From Synanceia verrucosa (taxonomy: Eukaryota; Chordata; Actinopteri; Perciformes; Synanceiidae): a stretch of 64,000 nucleotides of DNA. Positions 25,896 to 37,324 of the stretch are shown here, one piece after another. The notes beneath the pieces are model-generated. The model did no database searches. It saw only the letters and a list, made by a program, of their open reading frames with translations, and was not told where the DNA came from. Where the stretch lies: the NCBI GenBank assembly GCA_029721515.1, contig CM056556.1:26310169-26374168 (forward strand), read 5' to 3'. Every line of letters begins with the position of its first letter. The stretch's first letter is position 1. A program made the position numbers and the translations under genes.

Positions 25896-26190
25896 AAACT
25901 GAATATTGTTCCCAAAGCTCAAGTATCATATCAGTGATACCTAGCCATAAAAAAATCTGCTGTCCAAGGTGAAACTCTGCAGGAAGCGCTCAAAAACATC
26001 TCGCTCTGCTTCTCCTGAAACCAGATGCCTGGCACGTACAATAATCCCAGGTCCTGGATGGGGTTACCGTGGCAACGGCCCTGCTGGCTCAGTCAGCCTC
26101 TCAGCCGTCCTGGTCCAATCCTGCACAGGTTAGATATGACCATCACAGAGACACTGAACACAGAAGAGTGAAGCTGAGCCTCGAACAAGC

Positions 26191-26376
26191 TGTGTGTGTG
26201 TGTGTGTGTGTGTGTGGATATCAATGACGTGGACATTTATTCCCAAGAATGCAGCCAACAGGCCAAACACAACCAAACAAGGTTGAGCCTCAGGGCATGT
26301 CTTAAAAAAAAAACAGGGTGGGACTAAAGGGCAGTCACTCACATAACCATCTTCATCATCATCACCATAAAAATAG

Positions 26377-26419
<43 letters not shown>
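26191..26419. repeat. Paired (GT)n and (CA)n microsatellites
   Basis: (GT)n at 26,191-26,216 and (CA)n at 26,379-26,419, opposite orientations. A further (CA)n lies at ~27,428-27,451. Confidence 0.95.
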
Positions 26420-26423
<4 letters not shown>

Positions 26424-26812
26424 GGTGAATTTTCACACACAACTACGTTAACATGAATAATAGAAAAGACGTGTGTGAATCCGCTCCAGCAGCAGAAAAG
26501 ACGACAGCATGCTCATCAATAAATCACGTCTGGATGGGATGAGGTAACGGAGAGGAAGGACGCTCCTCCAGCTCATGACCAACAAGCTGCACGGACGAGA
26601 CAGGAAGTCAAGGTGAAGGTGACCAACGCACAGAAGAGCGCATCGTTACGTGAATGAGCGAACTCCTCGACACCTGAGGGGGATTACTTTAAAGAACAAC
26701 CATCGATGTCACAAAGTGATGAAGACGAGCTGAAACTTGACGTCCACAGACAGGAAGTCCAGGTTTTTACGTCCTGCTTCTTGCTTTCTTTGAGTGCCAG
26801 CCCCCAACAGAA

Positions 26813-27118
26813 AGTGCCTTGTGCCATTGGTTCTGCCCACAGAATATTTTGTACTATGACTCTGAAAACACTGAATAGCTCAAATGAAAGAAGTGAAAAC
26901 ACTGAATAGCTCAAATGAAAGAAGAGACTCTCTATTTCATCATGAAAAAATGTTTGTTTTTACCTTGTTCCATTCTTGTTTTATCAGAGGTAGAGTAGAG
27001 GACACTTTCACCAAAATCAACACTTTTTGTCCAGATTCTGTTGTTGTTCTCTAATCTCGATCGTCTCCACTTCCTGCTTTGATATCTGTGGTGTATACCG
27101 TCTCTTTATGCTCTGAGA
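26813..27118 (-). mobile_element. piggyBac-like MITE, copy 4 (truncated, internal duplication)
   Basis: Runs from AGTGCCTTG (26,813) to TCTTTATGCTCTGAGATG. The 5' part of the family is absent. A 31-bp stretch beginning TGAAAACACTGAATAGCTC is tandemly duplicated at 26,863-26,893 and 26,894-26,924. Confidence 0.8.
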
Positions 27119-28261
27119 TGAAAATGAAAATTATATTAATATTATTATGGAAATTATAGCGGTCTTGATCTTAAGCCTGGATCTGTGGCAGGACTGGATC
27201 ACTGGTCTCAGCTGGACGAACCTGAGCGTCTTTGCGAAACACCACCTATGACCTGATCTGATGGTTTTCTGTTAAAAGGCATCATTTCTGTTCTGGATTA
27301 CAGCAGATTGTTGGTGGAACGACCCAGTTTTCCTCATGTGGATCATTAAAATTTCATCTCTCACACACACCAGACACATGTCCGACACATTTTCTGGTAA
27401 AAAAACAAATGACTGTGGAGAACTGGCAACACACACACACACACACACACATTGAAAAGAAAAGGCACATCTAATCACACACAGGCCACATGTAGACATG
27501 CAGCTCAGACTGCCTCCACCCCCTCTTCTTCTTCTTTCTTTGCAGCCACCAAATCCACTTAAAGCCAGTGTGTGAGAGTCTCTGATTGTTTTCTCTCTGG
27601 CAGCAGCTGCTCTTTCTTCAACCACCTAATCAGCTGTCAGTCAGAAGAGGAGGGACATTTAAATTTCCTGAATCTTTAAGGATAATGAATACAGGATGTG
27701 AAGGAAGGATCTGACACACAGATGGTCGTGAGAGGACTTCATGGTTCTGCTGGTGGGACCAAAGCAGGGAAACCTTGTCTGCACACAGGAAGTGACGACT
27801 GAGGTTTGTACAAAACAACACAAAATAAAAAAAAAAATCAATTTTCATTGATTGTCATGTTTGAGGGGATCACAGCGGGAGGTTAACCACCTTAAAAAGC
27901 CACCATGGAGGCTGCATTTAATCCACACAAACTGATATTATAACTAATGAGATGAAGAACTAAAAGAGGTTAAACACACAGTGCCACACTTTCAGTCTGA
28001 TAAACCGAAAATAAAAGGACAACAACCAAACAAAACACAGGCTGAATCTGAATAACAATTTTGTGTGAGAAGAAATGTAATAATATATTTTAATATTTTA
28101 TGCAGATTGCATATAATCTGTGTTGTTTACAAAGCAGAAAAACAATGGGATTATTTGAAATTAAATGTACTGATAATTTATGATTTTAATAGAAATTTAT
28201 TACTTGAATGATACAGATTTGGAGACAAAGAGGAGGTGTGAATAGTGACATGGGATTTTTC

Positions 28262-28264
<3 letters not shown>

Positions 28265-28292
<28 letters not shown>

Positions 28293-28389
28293 CGTGACTC
28301 AAAGACCCTTCATTCACACCACAGCAGGCCAGCTTTCACACCTGCTCCGACTTAAATTAAACGCCGCTGTGCTCACCTTGACCTGAGCG

Positions 28390-28450
<61 letters not shown>
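28265..28450. repeat. Paired (GT)n and (CA)n microsatellites
   Basis: (GT)n at 28,265-28,292 and a ~30-unit (CA)n at 28,392-28,450. A shorter (CA)n lies at 33,583-33,618. Confidence 0.95.
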
Positions 28451-28454
<4 letters not shown>

Positions 28455-30361
28455 CACCGTGACAACAGCCAACCGTATCACAGCTGCTCAGAAACAACGA
28501 GCCAATCGCCCGCCTCCCTTCGTTCATCACCGACCAATGAGAGCGCGGCTCGTTTTGCATGAGCAGCTTCTCATCATTGTTCCAGAGCAGAGCTGTAAAA
28601 AAACATGCTGCTTCACTGTTTACAGCTTTTATTGTCCCAGTAGAGCTTTAACTAACAATGATCAATCACTCATCAATTAATCAACTGATCGAAACCTGAC
28701 AATGAACATTTTTTTGTACCTGACGATCAAGAAAACAGCTGAAGCCACATTAGCAGATCTTCATCTTACAGGATAACAGTGAGATTAATCTTTCTAGAAG
28801 CTGTCAGTTACAATAAAAAGAGAAAAGCAACACTGTGAACAGACTGTTTATTTAAATACGTCATGAACACACACAGTTCTGACCTGAAGCTGACGAGTGA
28901 ATGAATAAAGAAAAAGCTCCAGTCGTGACCCTCATTTTTAATATGAGAGGAACATATGAGAGGAAGAGTCTGGCTCCTAGCAACCACCGCTGGAAGGATG
29001 GAGAGGTATGTAACCAGTGGAGACCACGAAAAAAAAAAATGAACGAATGAACGAACGATCTGTAGAAGAGAAAAGGAGGCAGACGCTCCAACACTTGAAT
29101 AAAGATGCCAGAATAACACAGACGATGATTATATTATATAATAATATCTATAATCCACTGATGAGGATCCTAACAGAACATAAAGAATAATTCCAACTGC
29201 TGATATCGTTTTATTAATAATTAATCTGATGATTATTTTCCAAATTACTTGATTAGTTTAGTCCCAAAAATAAAATCTCATCTGTTGGGATGCGTCTTGA
29301 CAAATATCTTAACTGATAAATCAATTACCAAATTGCTGATTGACTAATCAGTGACTCAGCTACAGTAATTCTAAAAAAAATTAAAAATTAAAATTTGGCT
29401 TGTTTTGTTTTTGACAGTCCCAGACACAAAGATATTCACCTCAAAATGACATGAACCTGAAAAAGCAGCAATTACTGAATATTATTATAACTACTATTAT
29501 AACCAAAAGTAAAGCAGGAGGATCTTCTGTGCGTCTTTATTTTTGTGCACAAACTAAAAAGACGTCCTCAGCTCAGGAGGATCCATAAAGAAACTGAAGA
29601 AACTGCTTATATTTCAGTCAAATCAGCTGCCGCTCCGCCTCCCATCCAGAGACAAAAGACAAGATGTCCGATCTAAACCATGCAGCTCTGAACCAGAGAA
29701 GCACCGAATCCCACCTGCTATATTCGTCCTGTGGCGTCCCAGTTTAGAGTCCAGGACCAAAGTAGGACGGACTGCAGGACGGAGCAACTTTCAGACAACC
29801 TTGGCAGCATGACTCAGCTTTTAGGACCAGAAGAAGAGAGACAGGAAAGAGGAAGATATGGAAAGAGGAAATGAGCAGACTAGAGCTATCATTAACCTGT
29901 TTCTGCTACAAAAACCAAACCACACTCCATACCTTACTATCAGGTGTATACGCTGCAAAAAGCGGGTGTCTAAAACAAGATAAAAACACTGAGTCTGTCT
30001 ACGCAGGGAGATGATTTCACTTCACAAGATGATAGAATAAAGTTGAACACTTAAAATAAAACACTAACTTTTTCTTATCTTGGTGAGAACCAAATAATCT
30101 GCAGCTTCTGTTGTTTCACAGCCATTCAAGAAGTGAAATTAGACCAACTGCTCGATTAATCCGCAGAACACTTTCTGAAAACTATGTAGTCGATAAAACG
30201 TCCAGGATCGTGAGAGAAGAACAACAGAAACACAGTTTACTGTCATATAAAAAGAGGGAAAAGCAGTAAATCATCACAACAGAAATGAAAAGAAAATGAC
30301 CAACAATGACTCTGTAAAAAACTGCAAGTGATTAAAGAACATGTAAACGACACCTGACTGA

Positions 30362-30690
30362 TCACCTCGGTGCTTTGACTGCTTTTGATGAGGCGGATGC
30401 TTTTCTGTTAGTGAAGTACTGAGGTTTGAGGCGCAGCTGCAGCGTCAGATGAATGAGCAGAGTGGAGCGGTAGTGCTGACAGATCGCCACACCCAGACGC
30501 TCTGCTCTGCTTTGTTCTGCTGTGGCCTTCACTGTCTCTGCAGCAGCAGACAGCAGGTCACACGCTCGCCTTTCCTGCATGTATTCAAATTCCTCTCGTG
30601 TCGGCCGCCAGCGCTCTCCAGCACGCCGTCGTTTGGCTACGACAACCCGCAGCGGCCGGTCCACGGTGACAAAAACCAGCTGCACAAAAA
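30362..30690 (-). other. Unassigned possible terminal coding exon
   Basis: On the minus strand an open frame runs from an acceptor-like tttttgtgcag at about 30,690 down to a TGA near 30,362, about 108 codons. It reads LVFVTVDRPLRVVVAKRRR, then RWRPTREEFEYMQERRACDL, then SAAAETVKATAEQS, HYRSTLLIHLTLQLRLKPQY and a Lys/Ser tail. The block is GC-richer than its flanks, with an amphipathic, Arg-rich composition more protein-like than other chance frames nearby. I do not recognise the family. No partner exon or start was found. It could be the last exon of a small nested gene, an alternative exon, or a conserved non-coding block. Confidence 0.25.
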
Positions 30691-32500
30691 TGGGACAAGC
30701 ACTTATTAAAGACAACAACTCAGCTTTCAGGGGAAGTGACACGAGCGCTGAACAACGCAGAGTCTGCAGGCACTCTGTCAAAAATGTTTAAGACGTGAAC
30801 CACAGACCCAAGAGACTTGTGACATTATCGGCTGCCTCCGAACCCCAAAATGACACGGTGCTAATTGCACAGGAGCGAGAGTTTTTCTCACTACTGATTC
30901 ACCCTCATGGGTGCTTTTTTTCTCCACACTCTGGCTGGCTTTAGGCGAGAGTGGCTGGCTGAGCTGGATCTGTCAATCTGAGCCACCGCTCCATCAATCT
31001 GCTGCAAATAGAGCAGCATCAGCAGCAGCGAGCTCTTAGCGTCGCAGCATCTCCTGTTGGAGTAAATAACTATTCGAGCTTCCTCCCATTGTTTTCTTTG
31101 GTTCCTCAAACCGACGTCCAGCTGCAGTAGTCATGGTTTGGCTGCTGGCTGTACTCAGCTGCTCCACTCATGTCCCAAACTCAATTTGAAAACACACAGC
31201 TGCCTTTAACAAAATGATCCATGAGACATTGCATTGAGGGCTGCAGGTGAACTCCCTCTGAGCGCAGGGTCAGCTCTAACACAGTGACCTCGAGGCTTTC
31301 AGGGATCTGAGGAACTGATCAAAGACTCTTCAGCAGGGCAGATGACTCCGGGCTTAATGCTTGGACTGGGCTGATGTGGATCATGTGGATGGGCTCTGTG
31401 TGCACTAAACCACCCCTAAGGCCACAAGAGGAGGGAGATAAAATAAAAAGGGAAGTTACCGTTTCATACAAGTTGACACCTGGAAACGTGGCAATCAGAA
31501 AAAGAGACATGTGGCACATAAAGAAATATGTGAATATTTTAGATTACTGGCAACAGAAAACTAACAGAGTACACAGTGTCAGTTCAAACACCTCATTTGC
31601 TTGTACTAGTAGTAGTAGTAGTAGTATTAGCAGTAGCAGAGGCATGCAGAAGCTAGAGGCTGGCCTACAGAGAGGGCCTGCTAGCTGGCTGATTTAAAAG
31701 GAATCCCTCCACATGTATTAATGCCTGCACTCCATCTCTTAATCATCCCTGTCAGACTCTTTCCTCTCGTCTCTTCATCTTCAGCAGCCGTGCAGGACAG
31801 CCATGCTGCTCTTTGCCCCGGGCAGTGCCATGCCCTCACCAGCTGCTGAGTGCTGCAACTCTGCAGCAACAAAACCAAGAGATCTGCACGATTACACACC
31901 ATCCGACGCAGCAACAGCCATGAAAGAAGGTTAAATGAACAACACAGAGATGTGAGAAGCAGAAATTCACAGAGAGCTTTGAACAGCTGGAGCCGTGCTG
32001 GAATCAAAAGGACGTCTTCTATCAGGCTGACAATCTGCATCAGTGACACATATTATAGTCCCCTGAAGGAGGCTGTGGAAAAAGCTAAAGTGATTCTAAT
32101 GTAGTCGGACAGCCGCACAAGAGAGAGGCAGGAAGTAACCTCGACTGGTGTGGAGGCTACCGATCTGTGTGAGCTTATTCTTGTCCAGTTCAGCCTGAAG
32201 TAGGTGTGAAGACCTCAGAGCATCATCACTGCAATGAATCACATGAGGGTCACAGAAGTCAGCGGGTCAGCGGGTCAGCGGCGGCCTCGACGAGCAGCAC
32301 CAACAGTAGAAGTGTGGCACGCTTCCACCATATTCAGGAAGTACGCAGGATGTGCACTACAGAGTGTTTGGTATGAGCAACCAAAGACACCAAGACTGGG
32401 AAAAAATGACCAGATGAGGAAAAAGTGTGACAGCAGCATCCATAAAAGAAATATCACTGCAGGAACCATGACAGGAATGTCCTGCAGCTACTGTGACGAA

Positions 32501-32927
32501 TCAATACGTCAAAGTGGTTTTTCAGCAGCAGGCACAAGAGGGCGCTCTCCCACAGCCTGTGAGTAATTTTGGGGCTTCTGGGAGATGTAGTCGGAGCATA
32601 AAGAGATGGTATACACCACAGAGATCAAAACAGGAAGTGGAGACGATCGAGATTAGAGAGCAAAACAAACAGAATCTGGACAAAAAGTCAAATTTTGGTG
32701 AAAGTGTCCTCTACTCTACCTCTGATAAAACAAGAATGGAACAAGGTAAAAACAAACATTTTTTTCATGATGAAATAGAGAGTCTCTTCTTTTATTTGAG
32801 CTATTCACTGTTTTCAGAGACATAGTACTAAATATTCTGTGGGTCTAGAAATATGACTCAAAATGGACACAAACACTGGAACAAGACACTTCCTGTTTTA
32901 TAAAACGACTGGAACTCAGTGCGTTAA
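32501..32927 (+). mobile_element. piggyBac-like MITE, copy 5
   Basis: Near full-length core; ends GGAACTCAGTGCG followed by TTAA at 32,924-32,927. Inverted, this end (TTAACGCACTGAGTTCCA) aligns with the opposite terminus of copy 2 (TTAACTCTTTGAGTGCCA), which defines the family's terminal inverted repeat. Confidence 0.85.
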
Positions 32928-33582
32928 GTGATGGTCTGTGTTATTCTGTATTTTTTTTTGTCGACAAATCCCCATGAAAATACCAACAATGCACTGGTTT
33001 TCTCTGAAGATCTGGGTACTGCAGTTTTTCACCAACATTGCTCAGACAGCTGTAAACATATATAAGCATTCATTTTACTTTGACATTTACCTTTTTCCTG
33101 CAGCAGGATGATGTGCTGTTTGTGGGATGGAGTCAAACTAAACTCTTAAACAGTTCTTTGTAATTGTAATCCTGGTGAATGCACAAATATGAGGAAGACA
33201 TGCTGATTACTCCACTGATAGAGGCCTCAGTTGCCCAGAATGCATTGCACCCACATGTTTTGTTTTTTTGAATGAGGGGGGGGTGAGGCTTTCCTTCTCG
33301 CGCTCCACTATCACCACAGCTACACCCCAACGACACCGCTCATGAAAAGCATCACTGAGTGCAGGTGATTAAAGGCCTAGAAGTAGAAATGAATTAAAAT
33401 GTCACGGGTTAACGACAGAACAGAGAACAAAGTCAGTCAGTGAACTAGGTCTGTGTGGGTCGGCCAGCTCAGGTTTGATTCACGGAATAAAACATCAAAC
33501 TTTAAACAGAAAGCTGACTCTTACTGCAGCGTCTCCTCAAGTCCTGTCTGTGTCAGGACAAAGACGGATGCTATTTAAGATG

Positions 33583-33620
<38 letters not shown>

Positions 33621-35245
33621 TAAATACACTTGGTTAGAGATGCATTTAGCCACACTGACATGGTATGTGAGACATTGACCTCATCCTGGTATTGTCTTAC
33701 ATGAAGCCTTGAGCGTTGCGGCAGCAGGTTTTGAGCGTGATCCGACTGCTCGAGCAAGGACGCCGAGATCCAGTGGAAACAACAACAACAGGAGCTTTTT
33801 CCTTAAAGGCAGTCCTTTCAAAAGGTCACACAATACAGAGACTGGAATTATTTTTAGCGGTTTACAGTAGCTCCTCCCTAAATCTGCTGATGAGCTTATC
33901 TCCATGATTCAGACTCCATCATCACGGCTTGTAGATTATGATCAATCTGTGAGAAAAGTGATTGGATGTCATTTAGCATAAATAAAGGTCAGCTATGAGA
34001 TCATATAGGCCAGTTATGTAGCTATGTAATCCAGTCAGTGATTAAATTCAGTAAACAGAAATTCAAACCACAGGATTTCACAATGGTGGATTTATGATTT
34101 TAATATGAATGTGGCCTCTATGTGTCATTTGTGAATATGGAGATTTTCCTGAAAGTGAAAAGAAGTTAAAATAATCACATCTGGGAGTTTCTCATTAAGA
34201 CACAAGTGAAGCTTCAATAGAAAACTCTGCATGCCTCCATATCCTCCAGCCTGTTTCTACGTGTTCATCATGAAAAGACACGAACGGTATAATTTTTGAT
34301 CAAATGAAGCAAAGTGCAGGTGTGAAAGCACCAGACCAGCCTCTGATCTGCTCCGTCACATCGCTGCACCACCACCAAATCAACCTGGCCAGGACAGAGT
34401 GATGTGCCTTCATATTTAAACGCCACGTCCGTCTTCCATTATATCTGAGTGGAGCGTCTCTTCCCGGACAGAATGGACTGACAGTGTGGACAACATGACG
34501 GCAGGACGAGGACGTTAACGTCCTGGACGTATCTGCACTGTCTTCTTCCTGTGATTATGCATTAATGTGATTGCTGTTGTAATATTCATATGAGAGTCAC
34601 ATGTTTTAAAGTGAAGCATGCTGAGCTGCTGTCAAGCTGCTCCACTTCATTCATGAGTGCCTTTGCTGGGCAGCTGGAGCTGTCAGAGCCATGTTTTCAG
34701 TGGCACTCTCAGCCAATTACATAATAACCCGAATGAAACGGTAATGTCAGCAAAGTTGACGTCGCACTGAGGAAACTCTGCTCTGGACTGAAGGAGCAGC
34801 CAGACAGAGCTACTGGAGCTCAACACCAGGCCTTCAGAGGAGGAGGGGAGGGGGGTAAGGCTCTGAAGCTTCTGGGCTCGTGGACAGAGACCTCAGGGCC
34901 CTGCAGGGCTGCTCAGGTCTGGATGAGGCCACGCTGGCCTGTTTGGACACGTCAGGAACCAAAGCAGCAACAATCCCACCGTTTGTTTCTGCTCCACTGA
35001 GCGATGGCGGCAAACAGGTGACTTTACTCTCATTCTGTGACCTTTAACCACGCCACAGTGCATCAACCTCCATCCACAGCAACACACAGAGGTAGTGAAC
35101 ATCCTGGTGATGTCACGCATGATGTCACAACCCTCAGTCACTGGGTGATGTGACAGAAAGAGAGGAAAGCCTCTGCAGCTCCAACCTTCCTCTGCGTCTC
35201 TTCAGGACCATCAGCCTTTAGTGCGTCACGTTTACTGCTGCACTG

Positions 35246-35248
<3 letters not shown>

Positions 35249-35296
<48 letters not shown>
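35249..35296. repeat. (CA)n microsatellite beside the myo9a promoter island
   Basis: About 24 CA units, roughly 250 bp from the candidate exon-1 donor at 35,549. Confidence 0.95.
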
Positions 35297-35297
<1 letters not shown>

Positions 35298-35548
35298 CTG
35301 CAGTCCAGATGTGGCCACATCTGTAGCTGCACATTTACGCATTATGTAAGAAAACGGCGTGACACTGATCTGGAGGGGTGGATGCGTTCAGGAGCTGCTG
35401 GAGGATTTCTGTCCATGTCTGTCAGTCTGATGTCTCCTCTGAATGGCAGCAGGACAGATGGACAGACAGGCTGGTCCCGTTTCTCTAACAGCAAAATGGA
35501 AACGCTCCGCTGACCTGGAGAGGAGGAAGAGGAGGAAGAGGGACTCAC

Positions 35549-35900
35549 CTCCTCTGCTGTGCTTCGGTCCAGAGCTCCGTCAGCCTCCCCGCTAGAAACC
35601 CTCTTTTTCTGCCGAGGAAGAGCAGACGAGCCGCCCGCCTCCTGCCCAAACACTCGGGCTGGTTTTACCGCAGGAAAACGCCGTTGCCCGGAACAGTCCG
35701 GCCCAGCACGGCTCCAGACCTGCTCCACATATGATCCGGCTCTGGGTGCGTGTGTCCTGGTCCTGGCAGCTCCTGGTTTCAGCAGATCCTCGCTCCTTTC
35801 TCTCTTCTCGCCTACAATCGCCTGCCTGTCGTAGCGCGCGTGCACCCGCTCTGCGCGTCCACGTTGAGCGCTGAAGGGTGGGATCAGAGAGGATGGGAGG
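35549..35900 (-). promoter_or_regulatory. myo9a: GC-rich promoter island and probable non-coding exon 1 of myo9a
   Basis: From about 35.4 to 35.95 kb the sequence is GC-rich with many CpGs, unlike the AT-rich surroundings. On the minus strand an excellent donor (AGGAG then gtgagtcc) ends at 35,549. The next downstream acceptor on this strand with known coding sequence is that of the myo9a ATG exon at 13,632. I infer that this island is the myo9a promoter with a 5'UTR exon and a ~22 kb first intron. The 5' end (~35.9 kb) is a guess. Reading frames here on both strands look like chance frames of GC-rich DNA. Another short gene or an unrelated CpG island is possible. Confidence 0.45.
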
Positions 35901-36670
35901 GTCTATGGAGGGTCTATGGAGGGTCTGTGGACCCTCCCGAGGACAGACCATCCAGGGAGTCCCAGCACCAGATCAGACCATCACTCCATGTTTGTATTTC
36001 ATTCTCATGTCTTTGTGTTATTTTTTTTTTAAAAAAAACAGACCTCAGGTCTGATTTAATGACAGCTGGGTCACTCAGTGGGGGGTGTGGCCAAAACTGT
36101 GGACACCTCCTCCTCACGCATGCACGTGCATACACGCACGTACACGCAGAGATGATGAAGCTGGATGTAAATATTCCTCTTCTGTTAAAAGTTTAAAGGG
36201 TTCATCTGTGAAGTTTGAAAACAACATCTGTTTCTGATAAGATGTGTGCAAATAAACATTTCTGTCATCACATATTCAGAGACACAAGAACTTCCTAGTG
36301 TTTGCTTTTCATAAGGAAAATGAAATGTTCCTCCACCTTCAGGTCTGTGGAGCTTTTCTTTAAGCAGCTGCACTTTGTGTTTAGTGCTAGTTAGCAAAGG
36401 TTAGCATGCTAACACACACTGAGCTACAAATGCTGTCCCAGCAGTCCTCCTCCCCTCCAGGCCCAGAGCTGCTACCATCCACTGATACAGACCATGCTTT
36501 TCCTGTCAGACTCACTCTTGGTTGGGCCCAGATCTGGTCTTGGCCCCTGATGGTTGCCAGGTGAGGTACAGTATGTAGTTTATAATTCCCAGTGCTCTCT
36601 TCAGCTCTCTGGTGTTGGAAGTGAAGCTGCTGTCGTCTGAAGTGATGTTTGTCTTTGACTTTATTGCAGC

Positions 36671-36714
36671 TCTCCAGGTCTTTCTCCAGGTCTTTCTCCA
36701 GGTCTTTCTCCAGG
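36671..36714. repeat. 12-bp tandem repeat, 3-4 copies
   Basis: Unit TCTCCAGGTCTT. It explains the repeated WRKT/QVFL residues in the short frames here. Confidence 0.9.
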
Positions 36715-36988
36715 TGTGCACCATGCTCATGCATGCTGGATTGTCCATGCAGACATCCACCCCACCCCAGTGTTTCACACATTTTCCCTCCTGACGCCCA
36801 AAATGTTTGAAACAGAACCTTCCAAAGGGATCAATGGACGTCCTTAACTTTGGCGATAGTAGACAGTCACACTGACTCCTTGTTCTGCTGCCTTTGAGCA
36901 AATTTTGACCTTTCAGAATCAGAAACAAATGCCAAGACAGTTTGCACAGACAAGGAATTCAACTTAGTATCTTGGTGCATGACATATA

Positions 36989-37324
36989 TCCATCCGTTAT
37001 GTACCGCTTATCCTCATAGGTCTATCACAGCTGTCTTAGGGCAGAAGACAGGGTACACCCTGGATAAGTCTCCAGTTCATCACAGGACACATAGAAACAG
37101 ACAACCACTCACATTCACACCTACGGTCAATTTAAATTAACCAATGAACCTAATCCCCATGCATGTTTTTGGATGGTGGGAGGAAGCCAGAGTACCAGAG
37201 AGAACCCACACAGACATGAGGAGAACATGCAAACTCCACACAGAAAGGCCCCGGGCTGGGAATCGAACCCAGTACCTTCTTGCTGTGAAGTGACAGTGCT
37301 AACCACTACACCACTGTGACGCCC
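36989..37324 (-). mobile_element. tRNA-derived SINE with 13-bp target duplication
   Basis: Flanked by perfect 13-bp direct repeats TGCATGACATATA (36,976-36,988 and 37,325-37,337). Read on the minus strand it opens with a tRNA-like head: A-box TGGTGTAGTGG (37,303-37,313) and B-box GGTTCGATTCC (37,259-37,269). A conserved body follows (GCATGTTCTCCTCATGTCTG, CTTCCTCCCACCATCC), and the end is a short GGATGGATA-type tail. This is a very common teleost retroposon head and body. It needs LINE machinery in trans. Confidence 0.88.

Larger units (their letters stand above)
13633..35548. other. myo9a: Presumed myo9a intron 1
   Basis: About 22 kb between the ATG-exon acceptor and the candidate exon-1 donor. 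Contents seen: microsatellites, four copies of one MITE family, a hAT element, a few dispersed repeats and one unassigned possible exon (30.4 kb). The remaining frames, including 134-156 codon ones at 16.8 and 20.0 kb, show no domain or splice support. Confidence 0.5.

Noticed and set aside
35342..35951. Minus-strand frames of 119-167 codons in the GC island
   Set aside because: GC-rich DNA keeps frames open by chance; no domain recognised; better explained as a promoter with 5'UTR.
37259..37313. tRNA gene suggested by A and B boxes
   Set aside because: Only the promoter boxes are tRNA-like; the body and the 13-bp target duplications show a SINE.
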